NCBI RefSeq assembly: GCF_009720245.1
Contig: NZ_WJSQ01000004.1
Span: forward strand, 1-46,387
Reading direction: 5' to 3'
DNA length: 46,387 nt
DNA from: Sphingomonas segetis
GTDB taxonomy: Bacteria > Pseudomonadota > Alphaproteobacteria > Sphingomonadales > Sphingomonadaceae
Shown: in pieces, positions 1 to 9,204 of the stretch
How the letters are laid out: each line of letters opens with the position of its first letter
Numbering within the stretch: the first letter of the stretch is position 1
Translations under genes and position numbers: made by a program
The notes under the pieces: model-generated
The model's input: the letters and a program-made list of their open reading frames with translations, nothing else
What the model was told of the DNA's origin: nothing
The model's database searches: none

Positions 1-2
1 CG

Positions 3-2132
3 GTCCCGGCCGTGGTGCGGCACCAGCGCGTTCCCGTGCAGCAGGCGGTCGGCGGGTTCTGGACGCGCGCGCTCGGCGTGCGGATCGATCGCGCCACGCT
101 TCAGCTGAGCGTGACCGACCTGCAGGGCCGGACGATCCTCGCCGATGGTCCGCACCCGGTCGCGTTCGACGGGTCGCGCTTCACGCTGACCAAGGCGCTG
201 CCGCTCGGCGAGCGCATTTACGGGCTCGGCGACAAGACCGGGAATTTCGACCGGCGAGAACAGAGCTTCGTCGACTGGAACACCGACGCCTACGGCTTCA
301 ACCGCGCGACCGACCCGATCTACAAGTCGATTCCCTTCTACATCGCGACAGGTGCGGAGGGTGGCGCCTACGGGCTGTTCCTCGACAACAGCTGGCGCAG
401 CTGGTTCGATTTCGGGCACCGCGACCCCTCGGCCATCGAGATCGGCGCGGATGGCGGGCCGATCGATTATTACATCGTCGCCGGGCCGAGCGTGCGCGAC
501 GTGGTGCGGCGCTACGCCGACCTCACCGGCAAGGCGCCGCTGCCGCCGCTGTGGGCACTGGGCTTCCAGCAGTCGCGCTACAGCTACATGAGCGCCGATG
601 AGGTGCGGTCGATCGCGGCGCGGCTGCGCAAGGAACGGGTGCCGGCCGACGTGATATGGCTCGACATCGACTATCAGGACCGCAACCGACCGTTCACCAC
701 CAACGATAAGACCTTTCCGGACCTCAAGAAGCTCGCAGCCGACGTCGGCGAGCAGGGGTTCAGGCTGGTCGCGATCACCGACCTGCACGTCGCTTACGCC
801 CCGAACCAGGGGTATGCCCCCTTCGACAGCGGCGCGGCCGGCGAGCATTTCGTGAAGAACGCCGATGGCAGCCTCTACGTCGCGCCCGTGTGGCCGGGCC
901 CATCGGTTTTTCCTGACTTCACGCGGGCGGCGACCCGCGCATGGTGGGGGTCGCTCTACAAGGACTTCGCGGCCGACGGCATCGCCGGCTTCTGGAACGA
1001 CATGAACGAGCCGGCGATCTTCGAAACGCCGACAAAGACCATGCCGCCGACGGTCAGGCATCGGATCGACAGCGACGATTTCGCGCGACGCACCGCGACC
1101 CACGCCGAAATCCACAACATTTACGGGATGGAGAACAGCCGCGCGACTCACGACGGATTGCTGAAGCTGCGCCCGAACCTGCGGCCGTTCGTAATGACTC
1201 GAGCGAGCTACGCCGGGGGGCAGCGTTACGCCGTCACCTGGACGGGGGACAACAGCTCGACCTGGGACCATCTCAAGCTCGCGGTGCAGCAGATGTTGAG
1301 CCTCGGCCTCTCTGGCTTCAGCTGGTCGGGGGCGGACATCCCCGGCTTTACCGGCGGCGCGTCGCCCGAGTTGGCCACGCGCTGGTACGAGATCGGTGCG
1401 TTCACGCCGGTGTTTCGCGCCCATTCCGCCAAGGATACGCCGCGCGCCGAACCGTGGGCGGACGGAGCGAAGCATCTCGCCATCCGCCGCAGGTTCATCG
1501 AGGAGCGCTACCGGCTGATGCCGTACCTCTACGCCGTCGCCGAGCAGAGCGCGCGCACCGGCGATCCGGTGATGCGGCCGACCTTCTACGACTATCCGGC
1601 GATGGAGAAGGCGCCGTGCGACCAGTCGATGGCGTTCACGCTCGGCGCCGACCTGCTCATCGCCGCTTCGCCAAAGCCGGAGTCGCCTTACCCCTATGAT
1701 GTCTGCCTGCCGGACGAGGGCTGGTACGATTACTGGAGCGGGGCGCGGCTGAGCGGCGAGAAGGTAAGCGAAATGCCGCGGCTCGACCGCTTGCCGGTGT
1801 TCGTTCGGCCGGGGGCGATCATTCCCAGCCAACCCCTGGTCCAGAGCACGGCCGAGACTCCGAACGGGCCGCTCCGGCTCGACGTGTATCCAGGCGACGA
1901 TTGCCGGGGCGAAATCTACCTCGACGACGGTGTCAGTATCCAAGGGTCGAGCCTCCGCCAGTCGGTGACCTGCACGGCGACCGCCAAGGGATTGTCGCTG
2001 CATTTCGGGCAGCGCGTCGGCAGCTATGCGCCGTGGTGGAAATCGATTTCGGTGACGGTGCACGGCGCTCGTGCGTTGACCATGACGATCCCCGACCAGC
2101 CCAACGCAGCGACCGTGGAAATCAGCGGCTGA
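3..2132 (+). CDS. Glycoside hydrolase family 31 (alpha-glucosidase/xylosidase-like), 5' end outside window
   Basis: The protein is a retaining GH31 glycosidase that should cleave terminal alpha-glycosidic bonds; the exact sugar cannot be told from sequence. Numbering from the GTG at 12, the nucleophile motif WNDMNE is at about 328-333 (Asp330) and the acid/base motif WTGDNSSTW has Asp413. The substrate-pocket segments YGLGDKTG and IWLDIDYQD and a C-terminal beta domain ending near 706 are also visible. The frame is open to the window edge and the N-terminal galactose-mutarotase-like domain is short, so the start lies upstream; GTG at 12 is only the first in-window start codon. No signal peptide can be judged. 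The 3' end overlaps the convergent fau gene by 11 nt. The family is clear, the specificity is not. Confidence 0.93.
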   Translation, partial: VPAVVRHQRVPVQQAVGGFWTRALGVRIDRATLQLSVTDLQGRTILADGPHPVAFDGSRFTLTKALPLGERIYGLGDKTGNFDRREQSFVDWNTDAYGFNRATDPIYKSIPFYIATGAEGGAYGLFLDNSWRSWFDFGHRDPSAIEIGADGGPIDYYIVAGPSVRDVVRRYADLTGKAPLPPLWALGFQQSRYSYMSADEVRSIAARLRKERVPADVIWLDIDYQDRNRPFTTNDKTFPDLKKLAADVGEQGFRLVAITDLHVAYAPNQGYAPFDSGAAGEHFVKNADGSLYVAPVWPGPSVFPDFTRAATRAWWGSLYKDFAADGIAGFWNDMNEPAIFETPTKTMPPTVRHRIDSDDFARRTATHAEIHNIYGMENSRATHDGLLKLRPNLRPFVMTRASYAGGQRYAVTWTGDNSSTWDHLKLAVQQMLSLGLSGFSWSGADIPGFTGGASPELATRWYEIGAFTPVFRAHSAKDTPRAEPWADGAKHLAIRRRFIEERYRLMPYLYAVAEQSARTGDPVMRPTFYDYPAMEKAPCDQSMAFTLGADLLIAASPKPESPYPYDVCLPDEGWYDYWSGARLSGEKVSEMPRLDRLPVFVRPGAIIPSQPLVQSTAETPNGPLRLDVYPGDDCRGEIYLDDGVSIQGSSLRQSVTCTATAKGLSLHFGQRVGSYAPWWKSISVTVHGARALTMTIPDQPNAATVEISG

Positions 2133-2694
2133 ACAGCTCCAGCCCGTCGGGAGACGCGAAACCGTCGAGCGGCACGTCCCACGCGTCCGCTGGTATCGCT
2201 TCCGTCAGGCGCTGCATTGCCCAACCGACTCCGATCAGGCGTGCGCCGCTCTTCTTGAGGCGGGTCAGGGCTCGGTCGTAATGGCCCTTGCCGCGGCCGA
2301 GGCGGGTCCCGGCGCCGTCGACCGCGATCAGCGGCACCAGGACGAGGTCCGGCTCGACGACCGGGTGGCGCCTTGCGGGCTGCATGATCCCGAACGGACC
2401 CGGCTCGAGCGGATCGCCGGCGATGAAGCGGAACGGCTTTGCGGGGTTGGAGAAGGAGGGGAAGGCCGCAATCGCGCCGACCGCGCGCGCTTCCTCCATC
2501 GCCAGCAGGGGGCTGATCTCCGAGCCGAGCGGGTGATAGCCGGCGACGACCGAAACTCCAGCGAACAGAGAGGTGAGGGTCTGCGCCAGTTTCTGCTCGA
2601 GCCGCGCCTTTGCGCCGTCGGATAGAGTGCGCACGAATGCCTTGCGCGCATCGAGCGCGGCGCGCCGGAGCGACTCCTTCGACAGCGGCTCCAT
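2122..2694 (-). CDS. 5-formyltetrahydrofolate cyclo-ligase
   Basis: This enzyme converts 5-formyl-THF to 5,10-methenyl-THF using ATP, recycling folate in the cytosol (Fau/YgfA/MTHFS family). Family signatures are GYHPLGSEISP in the first half, then PDLVLVPLIAVD and the ATP/substrate motif GTRLGRGKGHYDR, followed by IGVGWAMQ. The reading frame extends upstream to 2742. I chose the internal ATG at 2694 (MEPLSKESLRR) because it gives the usual length of about 190 aa and leaves the 6S RNA 3' end (about 2719) outside the gene. The order zapA-6S RNA-fau is the arrangement known from many proteobacteria, so the gene is probably co-transcribed with or downstream of the 6S RNA. It is convergent with the GH31 gene. 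Confidence 0.93.
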   Translation of the reverse strand: MEPLSKESLRRAALDARKAFVRTLSDGAKARLEQKLAQTLTSLFAGVSVVAGYHPLGSEISPLLAMEEARAVGAIAAFPSFSNPAKPFRFIAGDPLEPGPFGIMQPARRHPVVEPDLVLVPLIAVDGAGTRLGRGKGHYDRALTRLKKSGARLIGVGWAMQRLTEAIPADAWDVPLDGFASPDGLELFSR

Positions 2695-2718
2695 TTCAGG
2701 CCGCGGTTCCGGAGGGCC

Positions 2719-2888
2719 GAAGGGGGGTGACGGGACCACCATGGCCGTTTGCCCTAAAATCCTCTGACGCCAAAACGTCAGGTGGGCGCCGATTGCTCCA
2801 AACCAGGGTCTGGAGCAGGGTCAGCTCCCAAGTGGATTTAATCGCCTCAGGGATTTTCCGAAGGCTCGCACCCGGCAGTACCCGTCGC
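2719..2888 (-). ncRNA. ssrS: 6S RNA (SsrS)
   Basis: 6S RNA mimics an open promoter and binds sigma70-RNA polymerase in stationary phase. Support is structural plus synteny (between zapA and fau). On the minus strand the outer stem is GACGGG (2881-2886) with CCCGTC (2729-2734), followed by ACTGCC with GGTGGT and GCCTT with AGGGC. A large asymmetric bubble follows. Its 5' side contains CCCTGAGGCGAT, close to the CCCTGAGCCGAT of E. coli 6S RNA; its 3' side holds the small hairpin CTGACG/CGTCAG (2764-2781). The terminal arm pairs TGGGAGCTGA (2821-2830) with TCGGCGCCCA (2783-2792) and ends in GCTCCA/TGGAGC. Length is about 170 nt. The ends are estimated from the closing stem and the promoter; the exact 3' end is uncertain. 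Confidence 0.9.
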
Positions 2889-2893
2889 CTTCC

Positions 2894-2922
2894 AATCTAG
2901 GGATTTGCAAGCTCACTCTCAA
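2894..2922 (-). promoter_or_regulatory. Promoter of 6S RNA inside the zapA 3' end
   Basis: Minus-strand -35 TTGAGA (2917-2922, 5 of 6 to consensus), a 17-nt spacer and -10 TAGATT (2894-2899, 4 of 6). The start point would fall near 2887, exactly where the 6S closing stem begins. The -10 box overlaps the zapA stop codon (2897-2899). Confidence 0.6.
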
Positions 2923-3229
2923 GCTGCGCCGCGAGCATTTCGATTCGATTGGCGAGCGCTTCGGCGCGCTCGACCAGTGCCGGGTCGGGCGGGGCAGGAG
3001 TGGCCGCCGCCGCTGCGGCATCCGGGCTCTTGTCGATCAGCTGGTCTGCGAGCAGCAGCGAGGCGAACAGGAACTGGCGCGCCTCCGACAAGGTGCCAAG
3101 CCCGGCGAGCGCCTCGCGGCTCTTGCCGTCGACCAGCCGCGCGGCCGCGCGCAGATTATCCTCTTCTCCCTCGCGGCACGCGACCTGGTAGCTGCGCCCG
3201 GCGATGGTGAGGTCGATCAGGCTGGCCAT
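2897..3229 (-). CDS. zapA: Cell division protein ZapA
   Basis: ZapA promotes FtsZ protofilament bundling at the division ring in the cytoplasm. The 110-aa product has the typical N-terminal beta-strand start (LIDLTIAGRSYQVACREGEE), where the YxvaC..GEE pattern is the family signature. A C-terminal helix with an Ala/Pro linker (about 70-82) leads into a terminal coiled coil. The start ATG at 3229 overlaps the stop of the preceding small coiled-coil gene (TGATG), so the two are translationally coupled. The 6S RNA follows directly, and the zapA 3' end doubles as its promoter. Confidence 0.9.
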   Translation of the reverse strand: MASLIDLTIAGRSYQVACREGEEDNLRAAARLVDGKSREALAGLGTLSEARQFLFASLLLADQLIDKSPDAAAAAATPAPPDPALVERAEALANRIEMLAAQLESELANP

Positions 3230-3405
3230 CAGGCGGCCGCCTGGCGGATGAGCTCGTCGAGCTCCTCGACCACCTCGCGGACCTTGGCGCGAAGCTCTTC
3301 GTCGCGGCCGCCCGGTTCGGGCTTGCGCGCGGCGAGTGCGTCCTGAATGCGCTCGATGGCCCGTTCGGCTCTGTCGAGCGCGGCTGAGAGACCCCCGTCA
3401 TCCAT
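3229..3405 (-). CDS. Small coiled-coil protein upstream of zapA
   Basis: A 58-aa, highly charged, predicted all-helical protein (heptad-like AALDRAERAIERIQDAL, then EELRAKVREVVEELDELI). I do not recognise a named family; small coiled-coil ORFs immediately before zapA are common in alphaproteobacteria, so a division-related role is a guess from context. ATG at 3405 was preferred over the open frame up to 3456 because it starts the helical part and gives a compact product. It is divergent from tkt, with about 117 nt between the two starts. Confidence 0.7.
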   Translation of the reverse strand: MDDGGLSAALDRAERAIERIQDALAARKPEPGGRDEELRAKVREVVEELDELIRQAAA

Positions 3406-3444
3406 TTGAATTCCGCTACGCACTTTAGTGATTCCGGGCAAGCG

Positions 3445-3472
3445 TTGACGCGGCACGGCTCACCGGACAAAG
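3445..3472 (+). promoter_or_regulatory. Possible tkt promoter (weak)
   Basis: The divergent region 3406-3522 holds a good -35 hexamer TTGACG (3445-3450), but only a poor -10 candidate around 3466-3472 (ACAAAG-like). I see no operator or riboswitch in this stretch. Confidence 0.25.
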
Positions 3473-3522
3473 GCGGACACGGGCCGCCCATCCGGCGCGG
3501 CGCCGCAGCCTCGACGGAGCCT

Positions 3523-5511
3523 ATGCAGCCGACCGACCGCCGCCTCGCAAACGCCATTCGCGCCCTCGCGATGGATGCGGTTGAAGCCGCCAACAGCGGC
3601 CATCCCGGGATGCCGATGGGAATGGCCGACGCGGCCACGGCGCTGTTCACGCGGCATCTGAAGTTCGATGCCGCCGATCCCCGATGGCCCGATCGCGACC
3701 GCTTCATCCTGTCAGCCGGTCACGGCTCGATGCTGATCTACGCCTTGCTCTACCTGACCGGCTACGACCGACCGACGCTCGACGACATCAGGCGCTTCCG
3801 CCAGCTCGGGTCGCCGACGGCGGGCCATCCGGAGAATTTCGAACTCGCGGGGGTGGAGGTCACGACCGGGCCGCTCGGCCAGGGGGTCGCGATGGCCGTC
3901 GGCATGGCGATCGCCGAGCGGCACCTCAACGCCATCTACGGCGACGAACTCGTCGATCACCGCACGTTCGTGATCGCCGGAGACGGCGATTTGATGGAGG
4001 GCGTGAACCACGAAGCAGTGGGGCTCGCGGGTCATTTGAAGCTCGGACGGCTCATCGTGCTGTGGGACGACAATGAGATCACCATCGACGGGTCGACCGC
4101 ATTGTCGCGCAACGAGGACGTAGTCGCCCGGCATGGGGCCGCGCAATGGCATACGACCGAATGCGACGGGTTGGACGCCGACGATGTCGATCGCGCGATC
4201 AAGGAAGCCTTGGCGGACCCGCGGCCGAGCCTCGTCCGGTGCAAGACGATCATCGGCTTCGGGGCGCCGAACAAGCAGGGGACGGCGGCAACGCACGGCG
4301 CGGCGCTGGGCAGGGACGAGGTAGAGGCGGCGCGCGCGGAACTCGGGCTCGAGCCCGAGGAGTTTACAGTTCCCGGGGACGTGCTCACCGCCTGGCGCAC
4401 GGCCGGCAAACGCGGGTCCATCGACCATGCGCAGTGGAAGGACCGGCTCGAACGAAGCCCCCGCAAGGACGAGTTCCTGGCGCGGCTGAACGGCAAGGTC
4501 AGCGATGCCTGGCTGCGGCCCTATCTCGACAAGCTACTCGCCGACCTCAAGCCGGTCGCGACTCGCAAGGCGTCCGAGATGGCGCTCGAGGCGATCAACG
4601 CCGCGATCCCGGCGACAATCGGCGGCTCGGCCGACCTCACCGGCTCGAACAACACGAAGACGACGGCGCTCGAACCGCTGACCGCCGAAAATTATGCCGG
4701 CCGCTACGTCTATTACGGTATCCGCGAGTTCGGGATGGCCGCGGCGATGAACGGGATGGCGCTGCACGGGGGCGTGATCCCCTACGGCGGCACCTTCCTC
4801 GTCTTCACCGATTACGCGCGTCCGGCGATCCGCCTCTCAGCCCTTCAGAATGCGCGCGTCATCTATGTGATGACCCACGACAGTATCGGGCTGGGCGAGG
4901 ACGGGCCGACGCACCAGCCGATCGAGCACCTGCAAAGCCTCCGCGCGATCCCGCAGCTCGAGGTCTATCGCCCCGCCGACGCGGCCGAGACGGCGGAATG
5001 CTGGGCACTGGCGCTGCAAAGCGACGGGCCCTCGGTCCTCGCGCTGACACGCCAGAACGTCCGCCCCCTGCGCACCGAGGTGGTCGGCGAAAATTTGTGC
5101 GCTCGTGGGGCTTACCGCCTAAAACATGCTGAAAACGCACGGAAAGTCATTTTTCTCGCGACCGGCTCCGAGGTCGAGATTGCGCTCGACGCGGCGGCGC
5201 AGCTTGAAGCTCGGGGGATCGGTGCCGATGTGGTCTCCATGCCGTGCACCGAGCGCTTCGACGCGCAACCCCGGGAATATCGCGAAAGCGTGCTTCCCGA
5301 CGTCAGCAACCGCGATTTGCTTCGCGTCTCGATCGAGGCCGGAACGACCTACGGCTGGGAACGCTACACGGGATTGCACGGGCTCCGCATCGGCATCGAC
5401 CGCTTCGGCGTCTCCGCGCCTGCGAAGGACGCCTACGACTTCTTCGGGCTTACGCCTGACAAGGTCGCCACGCGCGTCGCCGACTTCATGAAGAAAAGAG
5501 GAATGGAATGA
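3523..5511 (+). CDS. tkt: Transketolase
   Basis: Thiamine-diphosphate enzyme of the pentose phosphate pathway, moving two-carbon ketol units between sugar phosphates. Starting at ATG 3523 the protein is 662 aa, the usual size; the frame runs back to 3406 but that N-terminus is low-complexity and unlike the family. An ACGGAG sequence precedes the ATG. Visible motifs are GHPGMPMG (26-33), the ThDP/metal motif GDGDLMEG (from Gly153), [10 protein letters not shown] and [13 protein letters not shown] in the pyrimidine-binding domain, and [15 protein letters not shown] near the middle. The stop overlaps the gap start by 4 nt (ATGA). It heads a glycolysis/pentose-phosphate operon, so its dose is likely tied to gap and pgk. 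Confidence 0.97.
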   Translation: MQPTDRRLANAIRALAMDAVEAANSGHPGMPMGMADAATALFTRHLKFDAADPRWPDRDRFILSAGHGSMLIYALLYLTGYDRPTLDDIRRFRQLGSPTAGHPENFELAGVEVTTGPLGQGVAMAVGMAIAERHLNAIYGDELVDHRTFVIAGDGDLMEGVNHEAVGLAGHLKLGRLIVLWDDNEITIDGSTALSRNEDVVARHGAAQWHTTECDGLDADDVDRAIKEALADPRPSLVRCKTIIGFGAPNKQGTAATHGAALGRDEVEAARAELGLEPEEFTVPGDVLTAWRTAGKRGSIDHAQWKDRLERSPRKDEFLARLNGKVSDAWLRPYLDKLLADLKPVATRKASEMALEAINAAIPATIGGSADLTGSNNTKTTALEPLTAENYAGRYVYYGIREFGMAAAMNGMALHGGVIPYGGTFLVFTDYARPAIRLSALQNARVIYVMTHDSIGLGEDGPTHQPIEHLQSLRAIPQLEVYRPADAAETAECWALALQSDGPSVLALTRQNVRPLRTEVVGENLCARGAYRLKHAENARKVIFLATGSEVEIALDAAAQLEARGIGADVVSMPCTERFDAQPREYRESVLPDVSNRDLLRVSIEAGTTYGWERYTGLHGLRIGIDRFGVSAPAKDAYDFFGLTPDKVATRVADFMKKRGME

Positions 5512-6515
5512 CGAGAGTTGCAATCAACGGGTTCGGGCGCATCGGCCGCCTGGTGGCGCGCGCGATCCTCGAGCGGCCCGATTGCGGGCTCGAGCTGGTC
5601 AGCGTCAACGACCTTGCCGACGCCAAGGCCAACGCGTGGCTGTTCAAGCACGACAGCGTCCATGGCAAGTTCCCGGGCGAGGTAAAGGCCGACGGCAACG
5701 ACATCGTCGTCGACGGCAAGCGCATCCATGTCACGGCCGAGAGGGACCCGGCCGGGCTCCCGCATCGCGACCACGGCGTCGAGCTCGTGCTGGAATGCAC
5801 CGGATTCTTCACCGACCGCGAGAGCGCGCAGAAGCATATCGATGCCGGCGCGAAGCGCGTGTTGATCTCCGCGCCGGCCAAGGGCGTCGACCTCACCGTC
5901 GTCTACGGCGTCAACGATGACAAGCTGACGCCGGAAATGACCATCGTCTCCAACGCGTCGTGCACCACCAACTGTCTCGCGCCCGTCGCCAAGGTGCTCA
6001 ACGACACGCTCGGTATCGAGCGCGGGCTGATGACCACCGTTCACGCTTACACCAACGACCAGAAGATTCTCGACCAGATCCACAAGGACCTGCGCCGCGC
6101 GCGGGCCGCGGCGATGTCGATGATCCCGACGACTACCGGCGCAGCGCGCGCCGTTGGCGAGGTGCTTCCCGAACTGAAGGGCAAGCTCGACGGCTCCGCC
6201 ATCCGCGTGCCGGTCCCGGACGGGAGCATAATCGACCTGACCTTCGTGCCCGGGCGCGAGACTAGCCGCGACGAGGTCAACCAGATCCTGAAAAGCGCGA
6301 GCGAGAGCGAGCGGCTGAAGGGCATCCTGGTCTACAGCGACGAGCCGCTGGTCTCCGTAGACATCGTCCACACGACCGCCAGCGCGACCATCGACAGCCT
6401 CGAGACGGCGGTGCTCGAGGGCAAGCTGGTGCGCGTGCTCAGCTGGTACGACAACGAATGGGGCTTCTCGAACCGGATGGTCGATACGGCGCACGCGATG
6501 GGGCAGCTTGGCTAG
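5508..6515 (+). CDS. gap: Glyceraldehyde-3-phosphate dehydrogenase, type I
   Basis: Oxidises glyceraldehyde-3-phosphate to 1,3-bisphosphoglycerate with NAD+. The 335-aa protein starts with the Rossmann motif [13 protein letters not shown] and has the active-site loop [12 protein letters not shown] with catalytic Cys152. The C-terminal motif [12 protein letters not shown] is present. Start ATG 5508 overlaps the tkt stop (ATGA), with AGAGGA upstream as a ribosome site. Only one gap gene is visible here; NAD versus NADP preference was not resolved. Confidence 0.97.
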   Translation: MTRVAINGFGRIGRLVARAILERPDCGLELVSVNDLADAKANAWLFKHDSVHGKFPGEVKADGNDIVVDGKRIHVTAERDPAGLPHRDHGVELVLECTGFFTDRESAQKHIDAGAKRVLISAPAKGVDLTVVYGVNDDKLTPEMTIVSNASCTTNCLAPVAKVLNDTLGIERGLMTTVHAYTNDQKILDQIHKDLRRARAAAMSMIPTTTGAARAVGEVLPELKGKLDGSAIRVPVPDGSIIDLTFVPGRETSRDEVNQILKSASESERLKGILVYSDEPLVSVDIVHTTASATIDSLETAVLEGKLVRVLSWYDNEWGFSNRMVDTAHAMGQLG

Positions 6516-6666
6516 CCTCTGTCCTACACGCAGTATTTGCGACTAAGGGCTTTCGGATGGGCCATGCGGTTCAGCGTCACGGGAGCAAATCGGTCGTTTG
6601 TGTTCTGGTTCAGAGGTGTGTTTCCGAACGCACGTCAGTGCGAACATTCGTGAAGATTCGCTCGTC
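6516..6666 (+). other. Long gap-pgk spacer with a hairpin
   Basis: This 151-nt spacer stands out because neighbouring genes overlap or nearly touch. It contains a perfect hairpin CGCAC-GTCA-GTGCG (6629-6642) that is not followed by a T run, so it is not an obvious intrinsic terminator. No convincing promoter, small ORF or riboswitch was found. Confidence 0.4.
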
Positions 6667-7872
6667 GTGAATGATTTCAGGACGCTCGACGACTTGCCGG
6701 ACGACCTGGCGGGCAAGAAGGTGCTCGTCCGGGTCGACCTCAATGTGCCGATGGACGGAGCGAAGGTCACCGACGACACGCGGCTCCGCGCGATGTTGCC
6801 GACGGTGCTGGAGCTCAGCGACCGCGGCGCGATCGTGCTGCTGCTGGCGCATTTCGGACGCCCGAAGGGCGAGATTCGGGCCGACATGTCGACGGCGCAG
6901 CTGGTGCTTCCGATCCACCGGCTTGCGGGCCGGTCGGTGCGTTTCATCGAGGATTGCGCAGGGCCGGAGGCGGAGCGCGCGGTCACGACCATGCTTCCGG
7001 GAAATATCGGCGTGCTCGAGAATACCCGCTTCCACTTCGGCGAAGAGAAAAACGACCCCGAGCTTGCTCAAGCGATGGCGGCGCTCGGCGATTATTACGT
7101 CGACGACGCTTTCTCCGCCGCGCACCGCGCGCATGCCTCGACCGAGGGCATCACTCACTTCCTGCCGAGCTTCGCCGGCCGCGCGATGGAGGCGGAGCTG
7201 CGGGCACTGGGGCGTGCGCTCGGCGATCCCGAGCGACCGGTAGCGGCGGTGGTCGGCGGGGCGAAGGTCTCGACCAAGCTCGCAGTGCTCGGCCATCTCG
7301 TCGGCAAGGTCGATCACCTGATCATCGGCGGCGGGATGGCAAACACCTTCCTCGCGGCGCGCGGGGTGAGCGTCGGAAAGTCGCTGTGCGAGCATGAGCT
7401 GACGGGCGAGGCGAATGCGATCTTCGACCGGGCGGAGCAGGCCGGGTGCACGATCCACCTGCCGTACGACGTGGTGGTCGCGAAGGAGCTAACGCCCAAT
7501 CCGTCGTCGGTCCGCACCTGCAACGTGCACGAGGTCCAGCCCGACGAGATGATCCTCGACATCGGCCCGGCCGCGGTCGAAGCGCTCGCCGATGTGCTCA
7601 AGACCTGCCGGACCCTGGTCTGGAACGGGCCGCTCGGCGCGTTCGAAGTGCCGCCGTTCGATGCCGCGACGGTCGCTCTGGCGCGGACCGCGGCGGCGCT
7701 GACCAAGGAGGGTTCGCTGGTGTCCGTCGCCGGCGGCGGCGACACGGTGGCGGCGCTCAACCGTGCCGGCGTGACGCAGGATTTCAGCTTCGTCTCGACC
7801 GCGGGCGGAGCGTTTCTCGAGTGGATGGAAGGGCGGACGCTTCCAGGCGTCGCCGCGCTCGAACAGGCATGA
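6667..7872 (+). CDS. pgk: Phosphoglycerate kinase
   Basis: Transfers phosphate from 1,3-bisphosphoglycerate to ADP. The frame is open from 6598, but homologous sequence begins at NDFRTLDDL, so GTG at 6667 is taken as the start, giving 401 aa, the usual length. Motifs are [12 protein letters not shown] near the N-terminus, the Arg/His substrate loop [19 protein letters not shown] (hinge), GGGMANTF and the C-terminal nucleotide motif [13 protein letters not shown]. The stop overlaps the following VOC gene by 4 nt (ATGA). Confidence 0.96.
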   Translation: MNDFRTLDDLPDDLAGKKVLVRVDLNVPMDGAKVTDDTRLRAMLPTVLELSDRGAIVLLLAHFGRPKGEIRADMSTAQLVLPIHRLAGRSVRFIEDCAGPEAERAVTTMLPGNIGVLENTRFHFGEEKNDPELAQAMAALGDYYVDDAFSAAHRAHASTEGITHFLPSFAGRAMEAELRALGRALGDPERPVAAVVGGAKVSTKLAVLGHLVGKVDHLIIGGGMANTFLAARGVSVGKSLCEHELTGEANAIFDRAEQAGCTIHLPYDVVVAKELTPNPSSVRTCNVHEVQPDEMILDIGPAAVEALADVLKTCRTLVWNGPLGAFEVPPFDAATVALARTAAALTKEGSLVSVAGGGDTVAALNRAGVTQDFSFVSTAGGAFLEWMEGRTLPGVAALEQA

Positions 7873-8288
7873 TCAACATCCAGAACATCGACCATGTCGT
7901 GCTCCGGGTCCGCGACCTCGACACGATGATGCGGTTCTACATCGACGTGCTGGGTGCACGCGTCGAGAAACACCAGCAGATCCTCGGCCTTTACCAGCTC
8001 CGCGTCGGCACTTCGCTGATCGACTTCGTGCCCGTGGACGAGCGTCTCGGGCGAAGCGGCGGCGCGGCTCCGGGCAAGGAGGGCCGCAACGTCGATCACA
8101 TCTGTTTCCGGGTGCTGCCGTGGGACGCCAAGACCGTGCTCGCGCACTTGCGCGAGCACGGCATCGAAGGCGAGATCGTTTCGCGCTACGGCGCGGACGG
8201 TCAAGGCCCGTCGGTTTACGTGACCGACCCCGAAGGGAACAATCTGGAGCTGAAGGGCCCGCCCTGGGCTCCGGTCCCAAAGCGCTGA
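7869..8288 (+). CDS. VOC-superfamily (glyoxalase-like) protein
   Basis: A 139-aa single VOC module with two beta-alpha-beta-beta-beta repeats. Candidate metal ligands are His in [11 protein letters not shown] near the start, His in VDHICFRV in the middle, and Glu in NNLELKGP near the end. Such proteins may be glyoxalase I-like, extradiol dioxygenase-like or epimerases; sequence alone does not decide. Its place inside a glycolytic operon, coupled to pgk by ATGA, would fit removal of methylglyoxal or another triose-phosphate by-product, but that is inference from context. Confidence 0.9.
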   Translation: MINIQNIDHVVLRVRDLDTMMRFYIDVLGARVEKHQQILGLYQLRVGTSLIDFVPVDERLGRSGGAAPGKEGRNVDHICFRVLPWDAKTVLAHLREHGIEGEIVSRYGADGQGPSVYVTDPEGNNLELKGPPWAPVPKR

Positions 8289-8302
8289 AGGACGAGAAAG
8301 AG

Positions 8303-9202
8303 ATGAATCGAGCGGACATGGAAGCGAAGATCGAACGCGGCGACGGATTCATCGCCGCGCTCGACCAGTCGGGCGGCTCCACGCCCAAGGCGCTCAAGGG
8401 CTACGGCGTCGAGGAGGGCGCGTGGTCCACCGACGAGGAGATGTTCGAGCTGATCCACGAAATGCGCTCGCGCATCATCACCTCGCCCTGCTTCGGAAGC
8501 GGCAAGGTGATCGGCGCGATCCTGTTCGAACGGACGATGGACGGCAAGGTCGACGGCAAGCCCACGCCGCAGGCGCTGATCGATCGCGGCGTCGTGCCGT
8601 TCATCAAGGTCGACAAGGGACTCGAAGCCGAAGCGGACGGCGTGCAGATGATGAAGCCGATGCCGGAGCTCGACGGGGTGCTCGAACGCGCCAGGCAGCT
8701 CGACGTGTTTGGCACCAAGGAACGGTCGGTGATCAATCTCGCCAATAGCGACGGGATCGCCGCGGTCGTTCGCCAGCAGTTCGACGTGGCCCGGCAGGTG
8801 CTTTCGCACGGCATGGTGCCGATCATCGAGCCCGAGGTGAACATCAAGAGCGCCGAGCGGGATGCCGCCGATCGCATCCTGCTCGGTTCGATTCTGGACA
8901 ACCTCGACGCCATTCCCGAGGGCCAGCGCGTCATGCTCAAGCTCTCGATTCCCGCCGAGGCCGGACTGTTCAAGCCGCTGATCGACCATCCCAAGGTGCT
9001 TCGCGTGGTGGCGCTTTCCGGCGGCTTTTCGCGTGAGGAGGCGTGCCGTGAGCTGGCGCGGAACCCCGGAATGATCGCGAGCTTCAGCCGGGCGCTGCTC
9101 TCGGACCTGCGCCGGGACCAGGACGAAGCGCAGTTCGACGCGACTCTCGGCCGCGCGATCGACGAGATCTACGGCGCATCGGTTGCATCGGTGCCGGCCT
9201 GA
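8303..9202 (+). CDS. Fructose-bisphosphate aldolase, class I
   Basis: Cleaves or forms fructose-1,6-bisphosphate via a Schiff base. ATG at 8303 with a GA-rich ribosome site gives 299 aa and matches the family N-terminus (MEAKIERGDGFIAALDQSGG). The Schiff-base lysine is in VMLKLSIP (Lys213), the GAILFERTMDG and VPFIKVDKG segments line the pocket, and ALSGGFSREEA near the C-terminus binds phosphate. This is the short bacterial class I type (Staphylococcus Fda-like), not the zinc class II enzyme. The gene sits 14 nt after the VOC gene. Confidence 0.95.
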   Translation: MNRADMEAKIERGDGFIAALDQSGGSTPKALKGYGVEEGAWSTDEEMFELIHEMRSRIITSPCFGSGKVIGAILFERTMDGKVDGKPTPQALIDRGVVPFIKVDKGLEAEADGVQMMKPMPELDGVLERARQLDVFGTKERSVINLANSDGIAAVVRQQFDVARQVLSHGMVPIIEPEVNIKSAERDAADRILLGSILDNLDAIPEGQRVMLKLSIPAEAGLFKPLIDHPKVLRVVALSGGFSREEACRELARNPGMIASFSRALLSDLRRDQDEAQFDATLGRAIDEIYGASVASVPA

Positions 9203-9204
9203 GC

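Noticed and set aside
3406-3522. N-terminal extension of transketolase by 39 residues
   Set aside because: The extension is low complexity, has no ribosome site and exceeds the family length; ATG 3523 fits.
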